Counted from the stretch's first letter, positions 34,526-44,816 are shown. The stretch is DNA of 64,000 nt from an uncultured Bacteroidales bacterium (GCA_902776835.1 CACYRK010000007.1:21240-85239), one strand, 5' to 3'. Notes: generated from the letters alone by a model not told the origin. Translations and numbers: made by a program.

Positions 34526-35317
34526 ATGAAAACTACCGACCGACCGCTGATATTGATCAGCAACGACGATGGCCTGGACTACGGAGGCATCCAGACACTG
34601 ATTGCCATTGCCCGCCGGCTGGGCGATGTGGTTGTGGTTGCGCCAAGACAGCACCAGAGCGGCATGGCAAGTGCCATAACTGTGAGCCGCCCGTTGCGCG
34701 CCATGCTTCACAGTGACGAGCCCGGCTACCGCGTGTGGCAAGTCGACGGCACACCCACCGACTGCATAAAGTTGGCGTTCAGCCACCTGCTTGGCGGCCG
34801 CACGCCCGACTTGGTGCTGAGCGGCATCAACCACGGCTACAACGCCGGCATCAGTACGATATACAGCGGCACGATGGGCGTGGTGTTTGAGGCCTCGGCC
34901 CACCTGGTGCCCGCCATAGCGTTCTCGCACGAGAACTACCATCCCGAGGCCGACTTCACGCCCTGCGAGGCCACCATCGAGCAGGTTATCAGCGCTGTGT
35001 TGCGCGACGGCCTGCCCACCGGTGTGTGCCTTAACGTGAATTTCCCCAACAGCGCCAGTTACCCCGGCATGAAAATCACCACCACCGCCATGGGCCACTG
35101 GGAGAGCGAATATGAGCACCGCGTCGACCCTCACGGCCAGGACTACTACTGGCTCACAGGGCATTACGAGTGTGACGACCCCGACGACGACAGCACCGAC
35201 ATGTACTGGCTGGGCAAGGGCTGGATTACGGTGACGCCGTGCCACCTCGACCAGACCGACTTTGCCGCCATGCCCGTTGTGGCCACCATGCTCGACGTTG
35301 CCGTCGCCAAAGGTTAG
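34526..35317 (+). CDS. surE: 5'/3'-nucleotidase SurE
   Basis: SurE dephosphorylates nucleoside 5'- and 3'-monophosphates in a metal-dependent way. The 263-residue protein begins with ILISNDDGLDYGGI, holding the metal-binding Asp pair (14-15); the Ser/Asn ligands are in APRQHQSGMASAI (about 40-52) and LVLSGINHGYNAG (about 96-108). The C-terminal part is normal in length for the family. Single gene with its own promoter. Confidence 0.95.
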   Translation: MKTTDRPLILISNDDGLDYGGIQTLIAIARRLGDVVVVAPRQHQSGMASAITVSRPLRAMLHSDEPGYRVWQVDGTPTDCIKLAFSHLLGGRTPDLVLSGINHGYNAGISTIYSGTMGVVFEASAHLVPAIAFSHENYHPEADFTPCEATIEQVISAVLRDGLPTGVCLNVNFPNSASYPGMKITTTAMGHWESEYEHRVDPHGQDYYWLTGHYECDDPDDDSTDMYWLGKGWITVTPCHLDQTDFAAMPVVATMLDVAVAKG

Positions 35318-35478
35318 ACCTACTTTTTTCGGTGAGAATTTTGCATTGCGGCATAAAACAGTGAACGATGGCTTTTTATGCCACCGTTACACACATATTA
35401 TCAGAGTATCTTTTTATTCTTCGCGTCCTCTAAAGCGCTATACAGTACCATATCATAGCAACTGATTATCTAAAAAAA

Positions 35479-36228
35479 CTAATCATTAGAACTCATTGCT
35501 AAGCGTAACCCGACATAATTACATTTATTTGACGGATCCATACATCCCCTTTTCCACACAGTACAATTATAGCCATGGTCTAAAAAGGAACCGCCTCGAA
35601 CTACTCGACTAGAACCTGAGGAGGGACCAGTTGGATTTATCCATGAAGATTCCCAATAGGATCTATAATTGTACCGGTCTTGACACCACTCAGCCACATT
35701 ACCACTCATATCATACAAGCCCAATTCGTTCGGGGCTAAGCTTGCAACAGATTTAGGGTAATCTGCATCCGCCCAAGCTACTGGAGCATTAAATTGGTTG
35801 CCAGAGTATGGATAGTCATGACCCTTTTGCCCTCCTCGGGCTGCATATTCCCACTCGGCCTCTGTAGGCAAACGGAATTTTTCGCCTGTAATGGAGTTAA
35901 GCCTTCTAATAAACTCCTGACATTCATCCCAGCTTACATTCGTCACAGGAAGATTGCTACCAGTAAAAGAACTTGGATTAGTCTTCATTACATAGTTCCA
36001 CAATTGCTGCGTGACTTCAAACTTACTAATCCAAAAAGTGCTCAACACAACTTCATGGGGCACATTGTCAGCATTTTTTGAGAGGTATTTATCACCTGTA
36101 TCACCCATAAAGAACTTACCACCCTCGACCTTTACCATGGTGGTGTACATACCGAAATCTCTTTCAATTGCAGAGACATTGCAAGTGGCAACAACGAGAA
36201 TCGCCAGCAGTAATGTTAATTTCTTCAT
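35479..36228 (-). CDS. Secreted FGE/SUMF1-fold protein, second copy
   Basis: 249 residues with a signal peptide (about 1-20). The rest has the formylglycine-generating-enzyme/C-type-lectin-like fold: VEGGKFFMGDTGD, WISKFEVTQQLWNYVM, RLPTEAEWEYAARGG, LYDMSGNVAEWCQD and RVVRGGSFLD. The paired active-site Cys of true FGE (SYC...C region) are not in place (here CTVWKRGCMDPSNKC), so sulfatase maturation is unlikely. The shorter ATG is used because it starts the signal peptide. Last gene of the AT-rich operon, 39 bp after its paralogue. Confidence 0.78.
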   Translation of the reverse strand: MKKLTLLLAILVVATCNVSAIERDFGMYTTMVKVEGGKFFMGDTGDKYLSKNADNVPHEVVLSTFWISKFEVTQQLWNYVMKTNPSSFTGSNLPVTNVSWDECQEFIRRLNSITGEKFRLPTEAEWEYAARGGQKGHDYPYSGNQFNAPVAWADADYPKSVASLAPNELGLYDMSGNVAEWCQDRYNYRSYWESSWINPTGPSSGSSRVVRGGSFLDHGYNCTVWKRGCMDPSNKCNYVGLRLAMSSND

Positions 36229-36267
36229 TCCAATTTTTGTTTTATTGTTATTCAACTTCTTGTTATT

Positions 36268-37092
36268 TCACTCTCCGCTCATTTTGGCTTCTTTGGGAGC
36301 ATCTAACACAGCATCGGCAGCATCTATGGGCGCTTTATAAGAAGCGAGGCGCAAGCCGCCGTAGCTGCTGTGGTACAACGGCATGTAGCTATTCCGAGCC
36401 GACACGCGGCAGTCTCTGGCGTGGAGGTCCCAACCACCACCGCGAAGCACGCGAAAAGAGCCACTTGAATGGCCGGTGGGGTCAGTCTGGGAACCGCGGC
36501 CATAGTCACCATACCAGTCCTCGCGCCACTCCCAAACGTTGCCACTCATGTCATACAGGCCAAGTTCATTGGGAGATTTCGTAGCCACATCGTGCGTCTG
36601 TCTGCCGCTGTTGCCTATGTGCCAAGCCACGGTGTTGATATCGTTGCCGCCTGAGTATTTGTAGTTGCGGCTGCGGTTGCCGCCGCGGGCGGCAAACTCC
36701 CACTCGGCCTCGGTGGGCAACCGGAAGCATTTGTCCGTTAGCGAGTTCAACTTGCGGATAAACGTCTGACAATCGTCCCAACTGACATTCTCCACAGGGA
36801 GATTGCCGCCTCGATGCTTGCTAGGGTTGCTGCCCATCACTGCCTGCCATAGTGCCTGCGTTACCTCGGTCTGACCGATGTAGAAAACATTGGTCAAGGT
36901 GACGCTGTGCGCCGGCTTCTCGTCGTCGTAGGCATCGCTGTCCTGCTCTCTCGTGGCACCCATGGTGAACGTGCCACCCTCCACTCGCACCATGGTAAAC
37001 GACACCCCATTCACTGTAAACGTCTTAAATTGGGCGAATGTCACACTTGTTACGGTCATGAATAAGACCAAGAATAATGCTGCTTTTTTCAT
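36268..37092 (-). CDS. Secreted FGE/SUMF1-fold protein, first copy
   Basis: 274 residues with a signal peptide (1-20). FGE-fold motifs are in order: VEGGTFTMGATRE, FYIGQTEVTQALWQAVM, RLPTEAEWEFAARGG (about 125-139), LYDMSGNVWEWREDWYG and RVLRGGGWD. Where active FGE has its catalytic Cys pair this protein has CRVSARNS, so the catalytic Cys is lacking; family members of this kind are usually structural or binding proteins. It is clearly paralogous to the next gene. It is more GC-rich than its operon neighbours. Confidence 0.78.
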   Translation of the reverse strand: MKKAALFLVLFMTVTSVTFAQFKTFTVNGVSFTMVRVEGGTFTMGATREQDSDAYDDEKPAHSVTLTNVFYIGQTEVTQALWQAVMGSNPSKHRGGNLPVENVSWDDCQTFIRKLNSLTDKCFRLPTEAEWEFAARGGNRSRNYKYSGGNDINTVAWHIGNSGRQTHDVATKSPNELGLYDMSGNVWEWREDWYGDYGRGSQTDPTGHSSGSFRVLRGGGWDLHARDCRVSARNSYMPLYHSSYGGLRLASYKAPIDAADAVLDAPKEAKMSGE

Positions 37093-37194
37093 GATGTAAA
37101 TTGTTTTGATGTTATAATATTTTTTAATGAATTAACCCAAGAACACTCATGATGTGAATACGATATAGAACCCACCTTCATAAAATCAAATTGG

Positions 37195-37878
37195 CTATTC
37201 ATCTTTTACAACGAAGTTGAACGTTATTGTAGCGTCCATCGTATAGGCACAGGGACACCATATTTCAAACATAAAACTATCACCAGGCCACAACATGGAT
37301 GGTGGTGTATCACGGTTATAACCAGTTAACCGATATTCTTCATAGTATTTATCATTTTTGCCTGCCACATGCAAAGACAAAGTAAAAGAGCCACGTGCAG
37401 AGCCCGAAATCTCATAGCCTCTATAATAATAAACCTTACCTTGGGGGACCGTGAAAGATTGGGTTTTCTGACGGTCTGTTGAATGATATGTGACTGGATA
37501 TAACTTAACATTGCTTCCGTAGGTTAACACATCACCATTTTCATCTTCCCTAACAAGATGTGCTATTATTTGTATCGAACTTGTTTGAGAACGATTATAA
37601 GAATTCGCTTCTTCCCTATATGATGCATTATCATAACTTTCGTCATCGATTTCCTTAGATTCGGTCTCTTCATAAACAGCACTATCTACAATAGTCGCTT
37701 TTTCAGCCACTGCCGCTAATTCTATTGCCTCCATAGCATTTTTCATGGAATCAAGTTTTGCTTGTTCCATTGCTATAATATCTTTTTGTTGTTGAGTCTT
37801 ATGCCAATACACACCAATTGAAACACATATAATTGCAATTAAAGCAGCCACCAACAATGATGATTTGTATTTTTCCAT
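37195..37878 (-). CDS. Membrane-anchored protein of unknown function
   Basis: 227 residues, not recognised. An N-terminal membrane segment (about 7-26) is followed by a helical, probably coiled-coil region (28-62), an acidic, Asn/Ser-rich linker (65-105) and a C-terminal beta-rich domain (about 105-225) ending in TFNFVVKDE. The topology suggests a C-terminal domain in the periplasm. It lies between the Sel1 lipoprotein gene (18 bp upstream) and the FGE-fold genes and is AT-rich like them. Confidence 0.65.
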   Translation of the reverse strand: MEKYKSSLLVAALIAIICVSIGVYWHKTQQQKDIIAMEQAKLDSMKNAMEAIELAAVAEKATIVDSAVYEETESKEIDDESYDNASYREEANSYNRSQTSSIQIIAHLVREDENGDVLTYGSNVKLYPVTYHSTDRQKTQSFTVPQGKVYYYRGYEISGSARGSFTLSLHVAGKNDKYYEEYRLTGYNRDTPPSMLWPGDSFMFEIWCPCAYTMDATITFNFVVKDE

Positions 37879-37896
37879 TTGTCACGCGTTTAAGTG

Positions 37897-39057
37897 TCAA
37901 TTAATCATACCGTACTCTCTTAATACCATCTTTGCCTCGTCATCACCTAATGACGCAGCTAATTGATAGAGTTGTAAAGCAATTGCCTTGTCTTGCTCGA
38001 CACCTCTTCCCTGTTCGTAACATACGGCTAAATTATATATTGCCTTTGGGTCTTGTTTTTGTTGTGCTGCTTCTTTAAACAGTTTTATAGCCATATCATA
38101 GTCTTGCTCTACACCTTTTCCCTCTAAATAACATATTCCAAGGTCATTACAACCATCGGCACCAGCCTCTTTATACAGTTGTACAGCCATAGCATAGTCT
38201 TGTTCTACACCTTTTCCTTCAGCATAACACTTTCCCAAGTTAACTTTTATGGATTCATCTCCCTGTGCAATTGCCTCTTTAAAAAGCTGTACTGCTTTGG
38301 AGTAGTCTTTTCCAACACCAACTCCGTCCAGGTAGCACAAACCCAAGTTACTTTTAGCTGAAGATGATCCCTGACCAGCCGCTTCCGTAAACAGCTGTAC
38401 GGCCTTGTTATAGTCTCTTGCAACACCTTTACCATTCTTATAGTACAGTCCTAAATTATTAATAGCGCGCGGATCACCTTGGTTTGCAGCCTCTATTAAA
38501 TAATTTACAGCCTTAGCGTATTCCTTATACTCACCATAGTATCTTGCCAGCCTCAAAAGACAATCTCTATCACCATAATCCGCGCCTTTTTCCCACCAAT
38601 AAACCATTTGTTTTTCATCTTCAGACACACCGCCGACACCTAAACCATATGAGAACCCCAAGACCCACATTGCAGATGAATTCCCTTGTTCAGCCATTGG
38701 TTTGGCCTGATTGAATGCTTTATTGAACATCTCATTTGCGAGAGTTTCATTCTTTGGTGTTCCTTCTCCATTATAATAGAGACGGCCCAAGTTAAAAAGA
38801 GCACGCACCTCTCCTTGGTCTGCGGCCTTTTTATACCATTTAAATGCTTCTTGAGGGTTTATTTTACAGCCAATTCCTTCAATATAGCATTCAGCTAACT
38901 CATATTGCGCTGACGCATCACCGTCTTCGGCTTTAGAGTATAGCTCTAGGGCCTTACCTTCCAACATTTCATCACTATTAGCATTTGTGCTTTCAACACA
39001 AGATGCCAAATGCAATGCAACTATGAGCATCACTAAATTTGTTATGTATTTCTTCAT
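37897..39057 (-). CDS. Sel1-repeat lipoprotein
   Basis: 386 residues. Lipobox LHLASC (Cys20). From about residue 38 to 378 there are about nine Sel1 repeats of roughly 36 residues each (pattern A-x-NLGxxYxxGxGVxxDYxKAVxxFxxAA), a helical scaffold that usually mediates protein-protein contact. It is the first gene of a four-gene envelope operon and has a possible 310-nt leader from a promoter at 39373-39404. AT-rich and unlike its flanks in base composition. Partner proteins are probably the three genes that follow. Confidence 0.85.
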   Translation of the reverse strand: MKKYITNLVMLIVALHLASCVESTNANSDEMLEGKALELYSKAEDGDASAQYELAECYIEGIGCKINPQEAFKWYKKAADQGEVRALFNLGRLYYNGEGTPKNETLANEMFNKAFNQAKPMAEQGNSSAMWVLGFSYGLGVGGVSEDEKQMVYWWEKGADYGDRDCLLRLARYYGEYKEYAKAVNYLIEAANQGDPRAINNLGLYYKNGKGVARDYNKAVQLFTEAAGQGSSSAKSNLGLCYLDGVGVGKDYSKAVQLFKEAIAQGDESIKVNLGKCYAEGKGVEQDYAMAVQLYKEAGADGCNDLGICYLEGKGVEQDYDMAIKLFKEAAQQKQDPKAIYNLAVCYEQGRGVEQDKAIALQLYQLAASLGDDEAKMVLREYGMIN

Positions 39058-39290
39058 GTTCGTGAATATGTTAATGTTAATAATATACTGTTTTCGATGT
39101 CTCTCATTTTGGTCAAATAATGAGAGAAATTATAAAAAGAAGCGTGAGCCGACTTCTGCTTATGCATTAGTTGGCTCTCGACTGCCGCGCGATGAATAAG
39201 GTAAAAGTCGCCCACGCCTAAAGTATATCGGCGGCGAGCACATAATGTGCACACCATGCGATACGCTATCGGCTAGGAGCGCGACTTCTT
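39058..39290 (-). promoter_or_regulatory. Structured 5' leader of the Sel1 operon
   Basis: Between the promoter at 39373 and the Sel1 start are several inverted repeats, including a 9-bp stem at 39146-39177 (GAGCCGACT with AGTTGGCTC, one mismatch), the palindrome GCACATAATGTGC and GCGATACGCTATCG. No good ORF covers them. It may be a regulatory leader or a small RNA; it matches no RNA family recognised by eye. Confidence 0.35.
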
Positions 39291-39372
39291 TCATTCCTCA
39301 TCGCAATATTGTGAGTTGTCGAGATTCACTAATGCGGAACGCAAGAAACGCTTCCTGGTAGTATGTCGATTG

Positions 39373-39404
39373 CAAAAGTAGTGAAACTTTGCTAAACCGC
39401 CAAC
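39373..39404 (-). promoter_or_regulatory. Candidate promoter of the Sel1 operon
   Basis: On the minus strand, GTTG (39401-39404), a 20-bp spacer, then TACTTTTG (39373-39380). Confidence 0.5.
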
Positions 39405-39619
39405 TGCGCGAGCGACTTTTTTTATTTTGCCACAAAAATAATCGTTTCTCCTGAAACGGCAATAATCTATTTCGTCCATTTATCATATAATAACTATTGC
39501 TGTTTATTCTTTTGTGTTATCTGTAGGAGCCATCGCCTATCGCTTTGTTTCATTCGTTTAATTTGTTGTTTATTTCTCCGTTTATTCATAACATTGGCTT
39601 CGCTGAAATCACTTTCACC

Positions 39620-39680
39620 CGGAAGCTTTCACCCGGAAGAGCAAATAATTTTGCTTTTCGCTTGTTTATTCGTAACTTTG
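39620..39680 (+). promoter_or_regulatory. gltX promoter with hairpin, related to the promoter-repeat family
   Basis: TTTG (39650-39653), a 19-bp spacer, then TAACTTTG (39673-39680). The TTTG lies in the right arm of a hairpin (AAGAGCAAA with TTTGCTTTT), and the segment GCTTTTCGCTTGTTTATTCG closely resembles the spacer of arrays A and B. A direct repeat CTTTCACCCGGAAG precedes it. Confidence 0.6.
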
Positions 39681-39723
39681 CAAAAAATATTTGTAAATCA
39701 CATAAACAATTATACACTACAGA

Positions 39724-41256
39724 ATGGAAAGACCAGTAAGAGTGCGCTTTGCACCATCGCCTACGGGCCCGCTTCACATTGGCGGCGTACGCACGGCGCT
39801 ATATAACTATTTGTTTGCACGCCAGAACGGCGGCACAATGATTCTTCGCATCGAAGACACCGACTCGACACGCTTTGTGCCCGGAGCCGAAGATTATATC
39901 AACGAGGCCTTGCAATGGCTTGGCATCGGCATCGATGAGGGTGTGCGCGAGGGCGGCAACTACGGCCCTTACAAGCAGAGCGAGCGCCGCGACATCTATC
40001 GCCGCTACGTGAAGCAACTGCTCGACGCCGGACGCGCCTACATCGCCTTCGACACTCCCGAGGAACTCGATGCCAAGCGCCAGCAGGTGCCCAACTTCCA
40101 ATACGACGCAAGCACGCGCATGAGCATGCGCAACAGCCTCACAATGAGCGCCGAAGAGGTGCAGAGCCTCATCGACGCAGGCACAAAACACGTGGTGCGC
40201 TTCAAGATTGAGCCCGACCACGACGTGGTGGTCGACGACCTGATTCGCGGCCGCGTGACCATCAACTCGACCGTGCTCGACGACAAGGTGCTCTACAAGA
40301 GTGCCGATGACCTGCCCACCTACCACCTGGCCAACATCGTCGACGACCACCTGATGGAGGTGTCGCACGTGATTCGCGGCGAGGAGTGGCTGCCGAGCGC
40401 GCCGCTGCATGTGCTGCTGTACCAAGCCCTTGGCTGGGAAGACACGATGCCGCAATTTGCCCACCTGCCGCTGCTGCTCAAGCCCGACGGAAAGGGCAAA
40501 TTGAGCAAGCGCGACGGCGACCGCCTGGGCTTCCCCGTGTTCCCGCTCGAGTGGCACGACCCGAAGAGCGGCGACGTGTCGAGCGGATACCGTGAGGCCG
40601 GATATCTGCCGCAAGCCGTGGTGAACTTCCTGGCACTGCTGGGCTGGAATCCCGGCGACGACCGCGAGATGTTCACCCTCGACCAACTGGTGAAAGAGTT
40701 CTCGTTTGAGCACTGCTCGAAGAAGGGTGCGAAATTCGACTACGAGAAGGGCAAGTGGTTCAACCACGAGTACCTGATGAATATGCCCGACGACGAACTG
40801 GCCACCGTGTTCCGCCCGGTGCTGGCTCAGCACGTCAACCCCGACGACTTCGATGCCGACTATATCGCGCGCGCCGTGGGGCTGGTGAAGAGCCGCATGA
40901 ACTTCGTGCGCGAACTTTGGGACCAGGCGGGCTTCTTCTTCGTGGCCCCGACGGCCTACGCCGAGAAAGACATACGCAAGCGTTGGAAGCCGGGCACCGA
41001 CGAGTTGATGCGCCAACTCATCGAGGTGCTGCAAGGCCTCGACGACTTCTCCAGCAAGCACAGCGAGGACGTGGTGCTGGGCTGGATTAAGGAGCATGAG
41101 TACCACATGGGCAACGTGATGAACGCCTTCCGCCTGACCGTGGTGGGCGAATGCCGCGGCCCACACATGTTTGACATCACCGAGTTGCTGGGCAAGCAAG
41201 AAACCATTGCACGCATCGAGCGCGGCATTAACAACATCACCCCCATTGATGCGTAA
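39724..41256 (+). CDS. gltX: Glutamate--tRNA ligase
   Basis: A class I aminoacyl-tRNA synthetase that charges tRNA-Glu. The 510-residue protein has the HIGH signature [14 protein letters not shown] (about 9-22), the KMSKS equivalent KLSKRDGDR (about 260) and the anticodon-binding helical C-terminus. Length and order are normal for a discriminating-type bacterial enzyme. First gene of a three-gene run; the next gene overlaps its stop by 8 bp. Confidence 0.97.
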   Translation: MERPVRVRFAPSPTGPLHIGGVRTALYNYLFARQNGGTMILRIEDTDSTRFVPGAEDYINEALQWLGIGIDEGVREGGNYGPYKQSERRDIYRRYVKQLLDAGRAYIAFDTPEELDAKRQQVPNFQYDASTRMSMRNSLTMSAEEVQSLIDAGTKHVVRFKIEPDHDVVVDDLIRGRVTINSTVLDDKVLYKSADDLPTYHLANIVDDHLMEVSHVIRGEEWLPSAPLHVLLYQALGWEDTMPQFAHLPLLLKPDGKGKLSKRDGDRLGFPVFPLEWHDPKSGDVSSGYREAGYLPQAVVNFLALLGWNPGDDREMFTLDQLVKEFSFEHCSKKGAKFDYEKGKWFNHEYLMNMPDDELATVFRPVLAQHVNPDDFDADYIARAVGLVKSRMNFVRELWDQAGFFFVAPTAYAEKDIRKRWKPGTDELMRQLIEVLQGLDDFSSKHSEDVVLGWIKEHEYHMGNVMNAFRLTVVGECRGPHMFDITELLGKQETIARIERGINNITPIDA

Positions 41257-42292
41257 AGCACTCGTTTTCACAATCCTGCTTATCGCAACCGCCATTTCGG
41301 CAGCGGCCCAGGAAGTGGTGTACAGCGTCGACTTCAACACCACCATCAACAACCGCGAGGGTGGCGATGAGCAGACGCCCGACCAGACCTTCATCTTCAC
41401 CCGCCTCAATCCCGAGGTGGGCGTGAAACTTGTCGACGACAACCAGGGCACCCACCTGCTCAAGGGCGGTGTGGTGTGGTATCAGCCAATGCATGACGGC
41501 GGCGACGGCTACAAGGTGTTGCCCACGCTGTACTACCAATACGTGAACGGGCCGTGGGACGTGGCGGTAGGCGCCGCGCCACGCCGGCTGATGCACGTGT
41601 CGCTGCCCACCTACATGTGGAGCGACTCGCTGGGCTACAGCGAGGGCCGCGTGCGGGGCTTGATTGTGAACTACACACGCGATCAGGGTGCATATTTGCA
41701 AGGTGTGCTCGACTGGCGACAGATGCAAACCACGCGTCATCGCGAGGCTTTCGATGCCGTGGTCAGTGGCGGCGTGCCCCTGGGCCGCGGCTGGTGGATG
41801 ACCGGCCACCTGCGCTACAACCACCTGGCCAAGCGCAAAAATGCCCCCGACACCGAGGGCGTGAACGACGACGGCACCATTAACCCCCTGCTCACCTACA
41901 AGCACGACGGCAACGTGAGTTGGCAAGCCGACGCCGGCGTGATTTGGCAGTTGCAACGCTGCCGCGCCGAGGACCGCTGGCACACCCCGCTGGCATTCAT
42001 CGGCATGGGGCGCGCTCAGTGGCGCTGGCTCGAAGTCAAGGAGACGGTGAAAGCCGGCAAGGACTTGTTTCCGCTCTACGAGCAGTTTGGCAGCCAACTG
42101 AACCTTGGCGACCCCTACTACCGCGCACGCTTCTACAGCCGCACCGATGCCACCGCGCACCTGGTGCGCAACCGCTGGGTCGGCCTGGCCACCACGCTCA
42201 GCGTCCACGTCACCGACAAGACCACCGGCTTCTGGCAAGAACTGTCGTGCCACATCTATTTCGACAATAACACCTTCAGAAAAACACGATAA
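41249..42292 (+). CDS. Outer-membrane beta-barrel-like protein
   Basis: 347 residues, no named family recognised. Signal peptide about 1-19 (ISAAAQ). The rest is a series of amphipathic beta strands ending in aromatic residues ([48 protein letters not shown]), as expected for an outer-membrane barrel. The start ATG at 41249 overlaps the gltX stop, and the next gene starts directly after its stop, so the three are probably translated from one mRNA. Confidence 0.7.
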   Translation: MRKALVFTILLIATAISAAAQEVVYSVDFNTTINNREGGDEQTPDQTFIFTRLNPEVGVKLVDDNQGTHLLKGGVVWYQPMHDGGDGYKVLPTLYYQYVNGPWDVAVGAAPRRLMHVSLPTYMWSDSLGYSEGRVRGLIVNYTRDQGAYLQGVLDWRQMQTTRHREAFDAVVSGGVPLGRGWWMTGHLRYNHLAKRKNAPDTEGVNDDGTINPLLTYKHDGNVSWQADAGVIWQLQRCRAEDRWHTPLAFIGMGRAQWRWLEVKETVKAGKDLFPLYEQFGSQLNLGDPYYRARFYSRTDATAHLVRNRWVGLATTLSVHVTDKTTGFWQELSCHIYFDNNTFRKTR

Positions 42293-43531
42293 ATGGATCC
42301 GTTTTACAACTTCGGCATACACGCCTACCGCTTCGGCGTGAGTTTGGCAACAATCAGAAACCGCAAGGCCCGCATGCTGCTCAAGGGCCAGGCCGGCCTG
42401 TTCAAGCGTCTACGCTCAAAACTCGACGACAAGGGCGGCTACATCTGGATCCACGCCTCGTCGCTCGGCGAGTTTGAGCAGGCGCGTCCGCTGATTGAAC
42501 TCATCAAGGAGCGCGACCCTCAGGCCCGCATCGTGCTGTCGTTTTTCTCGCCCAGCGGCTACGAGGTGCGCAAAAACTACGACATGGTGGACGCCGTGTG
42601 CTATCTGCCGTTCGACTTGCCGCGCAACGTGAAGCGCTTCCTCGACCTAGTGAAGCCGTCGATGGCGATTTTCGTGAAATATGAGTTCTGGGGCAACTAT
42701 CTGCACGCCTTGAAGCGCCGCGGCATCCCCACCTACATCATCTCGTCGATTTTCCGCGAGGGGCAGATTTTCTTCCGCCCGTGGGGTGGCCGTTTCCGCA
42801 AGATGCTCGACTGCTTCACCACCATTTTTGTGCAAAACGAAGAGTCGCGCCAGTTGCTGGCCAGCGTGGGCGTGACCAATGTGGAGGTGGGCGGCGACAC
42901 GCGTTTCGACCGCGTGGCCCACGTGCGCGAGATGGCCAAGGATTTCCCTGTGATTGAGCGTTTTGTGAGCAACAGCAAACTCACTCTGGTGATGGGCAGT
43001 TCGTGGGAGCCCGACGAGGAGATCGTCGTCCCCTACTTCAACGAGCATCCCGACCTGAAACTGATTATCGCGCCGCACGAGTTCGACCGCAAGCGTCTGC
43101 TCGACATGATGGCCCGCATCAACCGCCCCACCGAACTCTATTCGCACGCCCGCATTGGCAAGGCCGCCTCGCTCGACTGCCTGATTATCGACAGTTTCGG
43201 CATCTTGTCGTCGCTTTACCGTTACGGCAACGTGGCTTATGTGGGTGGCGGCTTCGGCACTGGCATCCACAACATCAACGAGGCTGCCGTCTACGGCATG
43301 CCCGTGATTTTCGGCCCAAACTATAACAAGTTCCGCGAGGCGCACGACCTGATTGCTGCCGGCGGCGCCTTCACCATCAGCAATGCCGAGGAGTTCAACG
43401 CCACTATGGACCGCTTGCTGAGCGACGCCGACCACCTGCGCCAGAGCGGCGAAATTGCCGGCACCTACATCCAGCAGCACTTGGGAGCCACCCAATTCAT
43501 CTACGACCGCATCTTCCCCACCCAAAAATAG
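42293..43531 (+). CDS. waaA: 3-deoxy-D-manno-octulosonic acid transferase
   Basis: WaaA (KdtA) adds Kdo to lipid A precursors at the inner membrane. The 412-residue GT30 protein shows the family patterns WIHASSLGEFEQARPL (about 50-65), VLSFFSPSGYE, KYEFWGNYLHALK (about 122-134), GDTRFDRV (about 201) and the GT-B C-terminal site GGGFGTGIHNINEAAVYG (about 317-334). Its ATG abuts the preceding stop codon. A strong hairpin lies downstream between it and the convergent AraC-type gene. Confidence 0.94.
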   Translation: MDPFYNFGIHAYRFGVSLATIRNRKARMLLKGQAGLFKRLRSKLDDKGGYIWIHASSLGEFEQARPLIELIKERDPQARIVLSFFSPSGYEVRKNYDMVDAVCYLPFDLPRNVKRFLDLVKPSMAIFVKYEFWGNYLHALKRRGIPTYIISSIFREGQIFFRPWGGRFRKMLDCFTTIFVQNEESRQLLASVGVTNVEVGGDTRFDRVAHVREMAKDFPVIERFVSNSKLTLVMGSSWEPDEEIVVPYFNEHPDLKLIIAPHEFDRKRLLDMMARINRPTELYSHARIGKAASLDCLIIDSFGILSSLYRYGNVAYVGGGFGTGIHNINEAAVYGMPVIFGPNYNKFREAHDLIAAGGAFTISNAEEFNATMDRLLSDADHLRQSGEIAGTYIQQHLGATQFIYDRIFPTQK

Positions 43532-43539
43532 CAAAAGCG

Positions 43540-43612
43540 GGGACTACAGCAATAGCAACCATAGCAATAGCCCCTATAGCAACTACAGTTTCTATAGGGG
43601 CTATTGCTTCTA
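43540..43612. terminator. Bidirectional terminator with short ATAGCAAC repeats
   Basis: AGCAATAGCCCCTATA (about 43572-43587) pairs with TATAGGGGCTATTGCT (about 43597-43612). The left flank repeats the unit ATAGCAAC several times. It lies between the convergent waaA and AraC-type genes. Confidence 0.65.
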
Positions 43613-43643
43613 TATTGGCTATTGCGAGCGGGTGGTTAGGGGG

Positions 43644-44816
43644 TTAATGGGATTGTTGTTGGAGTTGCTGGGCGAGTTGGAGGGCGGCTTTGCGCTTGTA
43701 CTCGGTTACGGTGATGCCTTGGAGTTCAGCAAATTTGCGGTAGAAATAACTGCGGTCGCCAAAACCCGACTCGGCGGCCACCTCGCTGACACTTCGGCGA
43801 GGATCCTGGTCAATGAGGCTGCGAGCATAACTCAGGCGCAACTTTATACGCCACTTCACAAAGTCCTCACCAACGACTTCGCCAAAATACTCATTCAGTC
43901 GTCGCGGCGTAGTGCCGAGTTCTTCAGCAACATCCTTAACAGCCACGTCGTGAAGCAGATAGCGTCGCTCGTCGACCCACATCTTCAGCGCGGCACTGAT
44001 GCGCGCATATTTCACGGGGGTGTCGTCGATAGCCTTGACAGGCTCGGCGTCGCTGACCACCGCCGCCACCGGCAAGGCAGGCCTCCGGTCGGCCTCGGGC
44101 AAAAGCGCACGCATTACTGTCGGCAAATATTGCCCATAGTTGATAAAGCGGATGGTGAGAAAGGTATAAAAAATCGAATAAACAACGATGAACACGATGT
44201 CGAGCCACTCTTTGCCGCTGAGCGAGAGAAACACCATGCACCCCACAGCCAGCGAGGTGAAAAACGTGTAACTAATCCATCGCAACTGCCAGTCGAGGTC
44301 CTCCTCCTGATAATACTCATACATCTCGGCACGAAAGCGCTTGAAGGCTTTCTCGAAAGCCCACGTAAATTGCACAAGCATAAGCACATACAGCACCGCA
44401 TAGGCGACCATAACCATCACGGCTTGCTCCTGCGGCAACACAAAGTGCGACGCCAGCAGAACACCAGATGCCACGGTTACCGACACGATGTAGGTCCACA
44501 CCCGTCGCCGCGATACCTCGCGCGGACGTATCAGCAACAGAATCAGCGCGGTAAAGCACAGCGCCTGATAACCCGCCACCACCAGTGCCACGCAGCCCGT
44601 AAGCGCCGAGTCGACGCTGCCAGGCGACATCAGTTCAGCAAACTTGATGAGCGCCAGCAGGAAAAAAGCCACACACAAATAGATGCGCGCCAGGCGGTAA
44701 TGTCGAGCATGTGAGCGCAAGGGTATTCGCACTCCGGCAAGCACCACGCCCAGGGCGCCAATCAGCACCGCCGAGCACAGGTTAATTGCGCTATAGGCCG
44801 AGAAAGACATAATCAA
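43644..44816 (-). CDS. Membrane-anchored AraC-family regulator
   Basis: 390 residues. Six or seven hydrophobic segments fill residues about 10-225 (for example LCSAVLIGALGVVLAGV, IYLCVAFFLLALI, VFIVVYSIFYTFLTI). A cytosolic linker leads to an AraC/XylS DNA-binding domain at about 275-375 (DVAVKDVAEELGTTPRRLNEYF and VSEVAAESGFGDRSYFYRKF). The layout matches Bacteroidetes 7TM-AraC regulators; the signal is unknown. A TACTTTTG box lies upstream on the minus strand at 44839-44846. Confidence 0.85.
   Translation of the reverse strand: MIMSFSAYSAINLCSAVLIGALGVVLAGVRIPLRSHARHYRLARIYLCVAFFLLALIKFAELMSPGSVDSALTGCVALVVAGYQALCFTALILLLIRPREVSRRRVWTYIVSVTVASGVLLASHFVLPQEQAVMVMVAYAVLYVLMLVQFTWAFEKAFKRFRAEMYEYYQEEDLDWQLRWISYTFFTSLAVGCMVFLSLSGKEWLDIVFIVVYSIFYTFLTIRFINYGQYLPTVMRALLPEADRRPALPVAAVVSDAEPVKAIDDTPVKYARISAALKMWVDERRYLLHDVAVKDVAEELGTTPRRLNEYFGEVVGEDFVKWRIKLRLSYARSLIDQDPRRSVSEVAAESGFGDRSYFYRKFAELQGITVTEYKRKAALQLAQQLQQQSH

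Noticed and set aside
35479..37092. Sulfatase-maturing formylglycine-generating enzymes
   Set aside because: Both copies lack the active-site Cys pair and no sulfatase gene is in the window.
39799..41463. 554-residue open frame opposite gltX
   Set aside because: Shadow frame; gltX carries both synthetase signatures.
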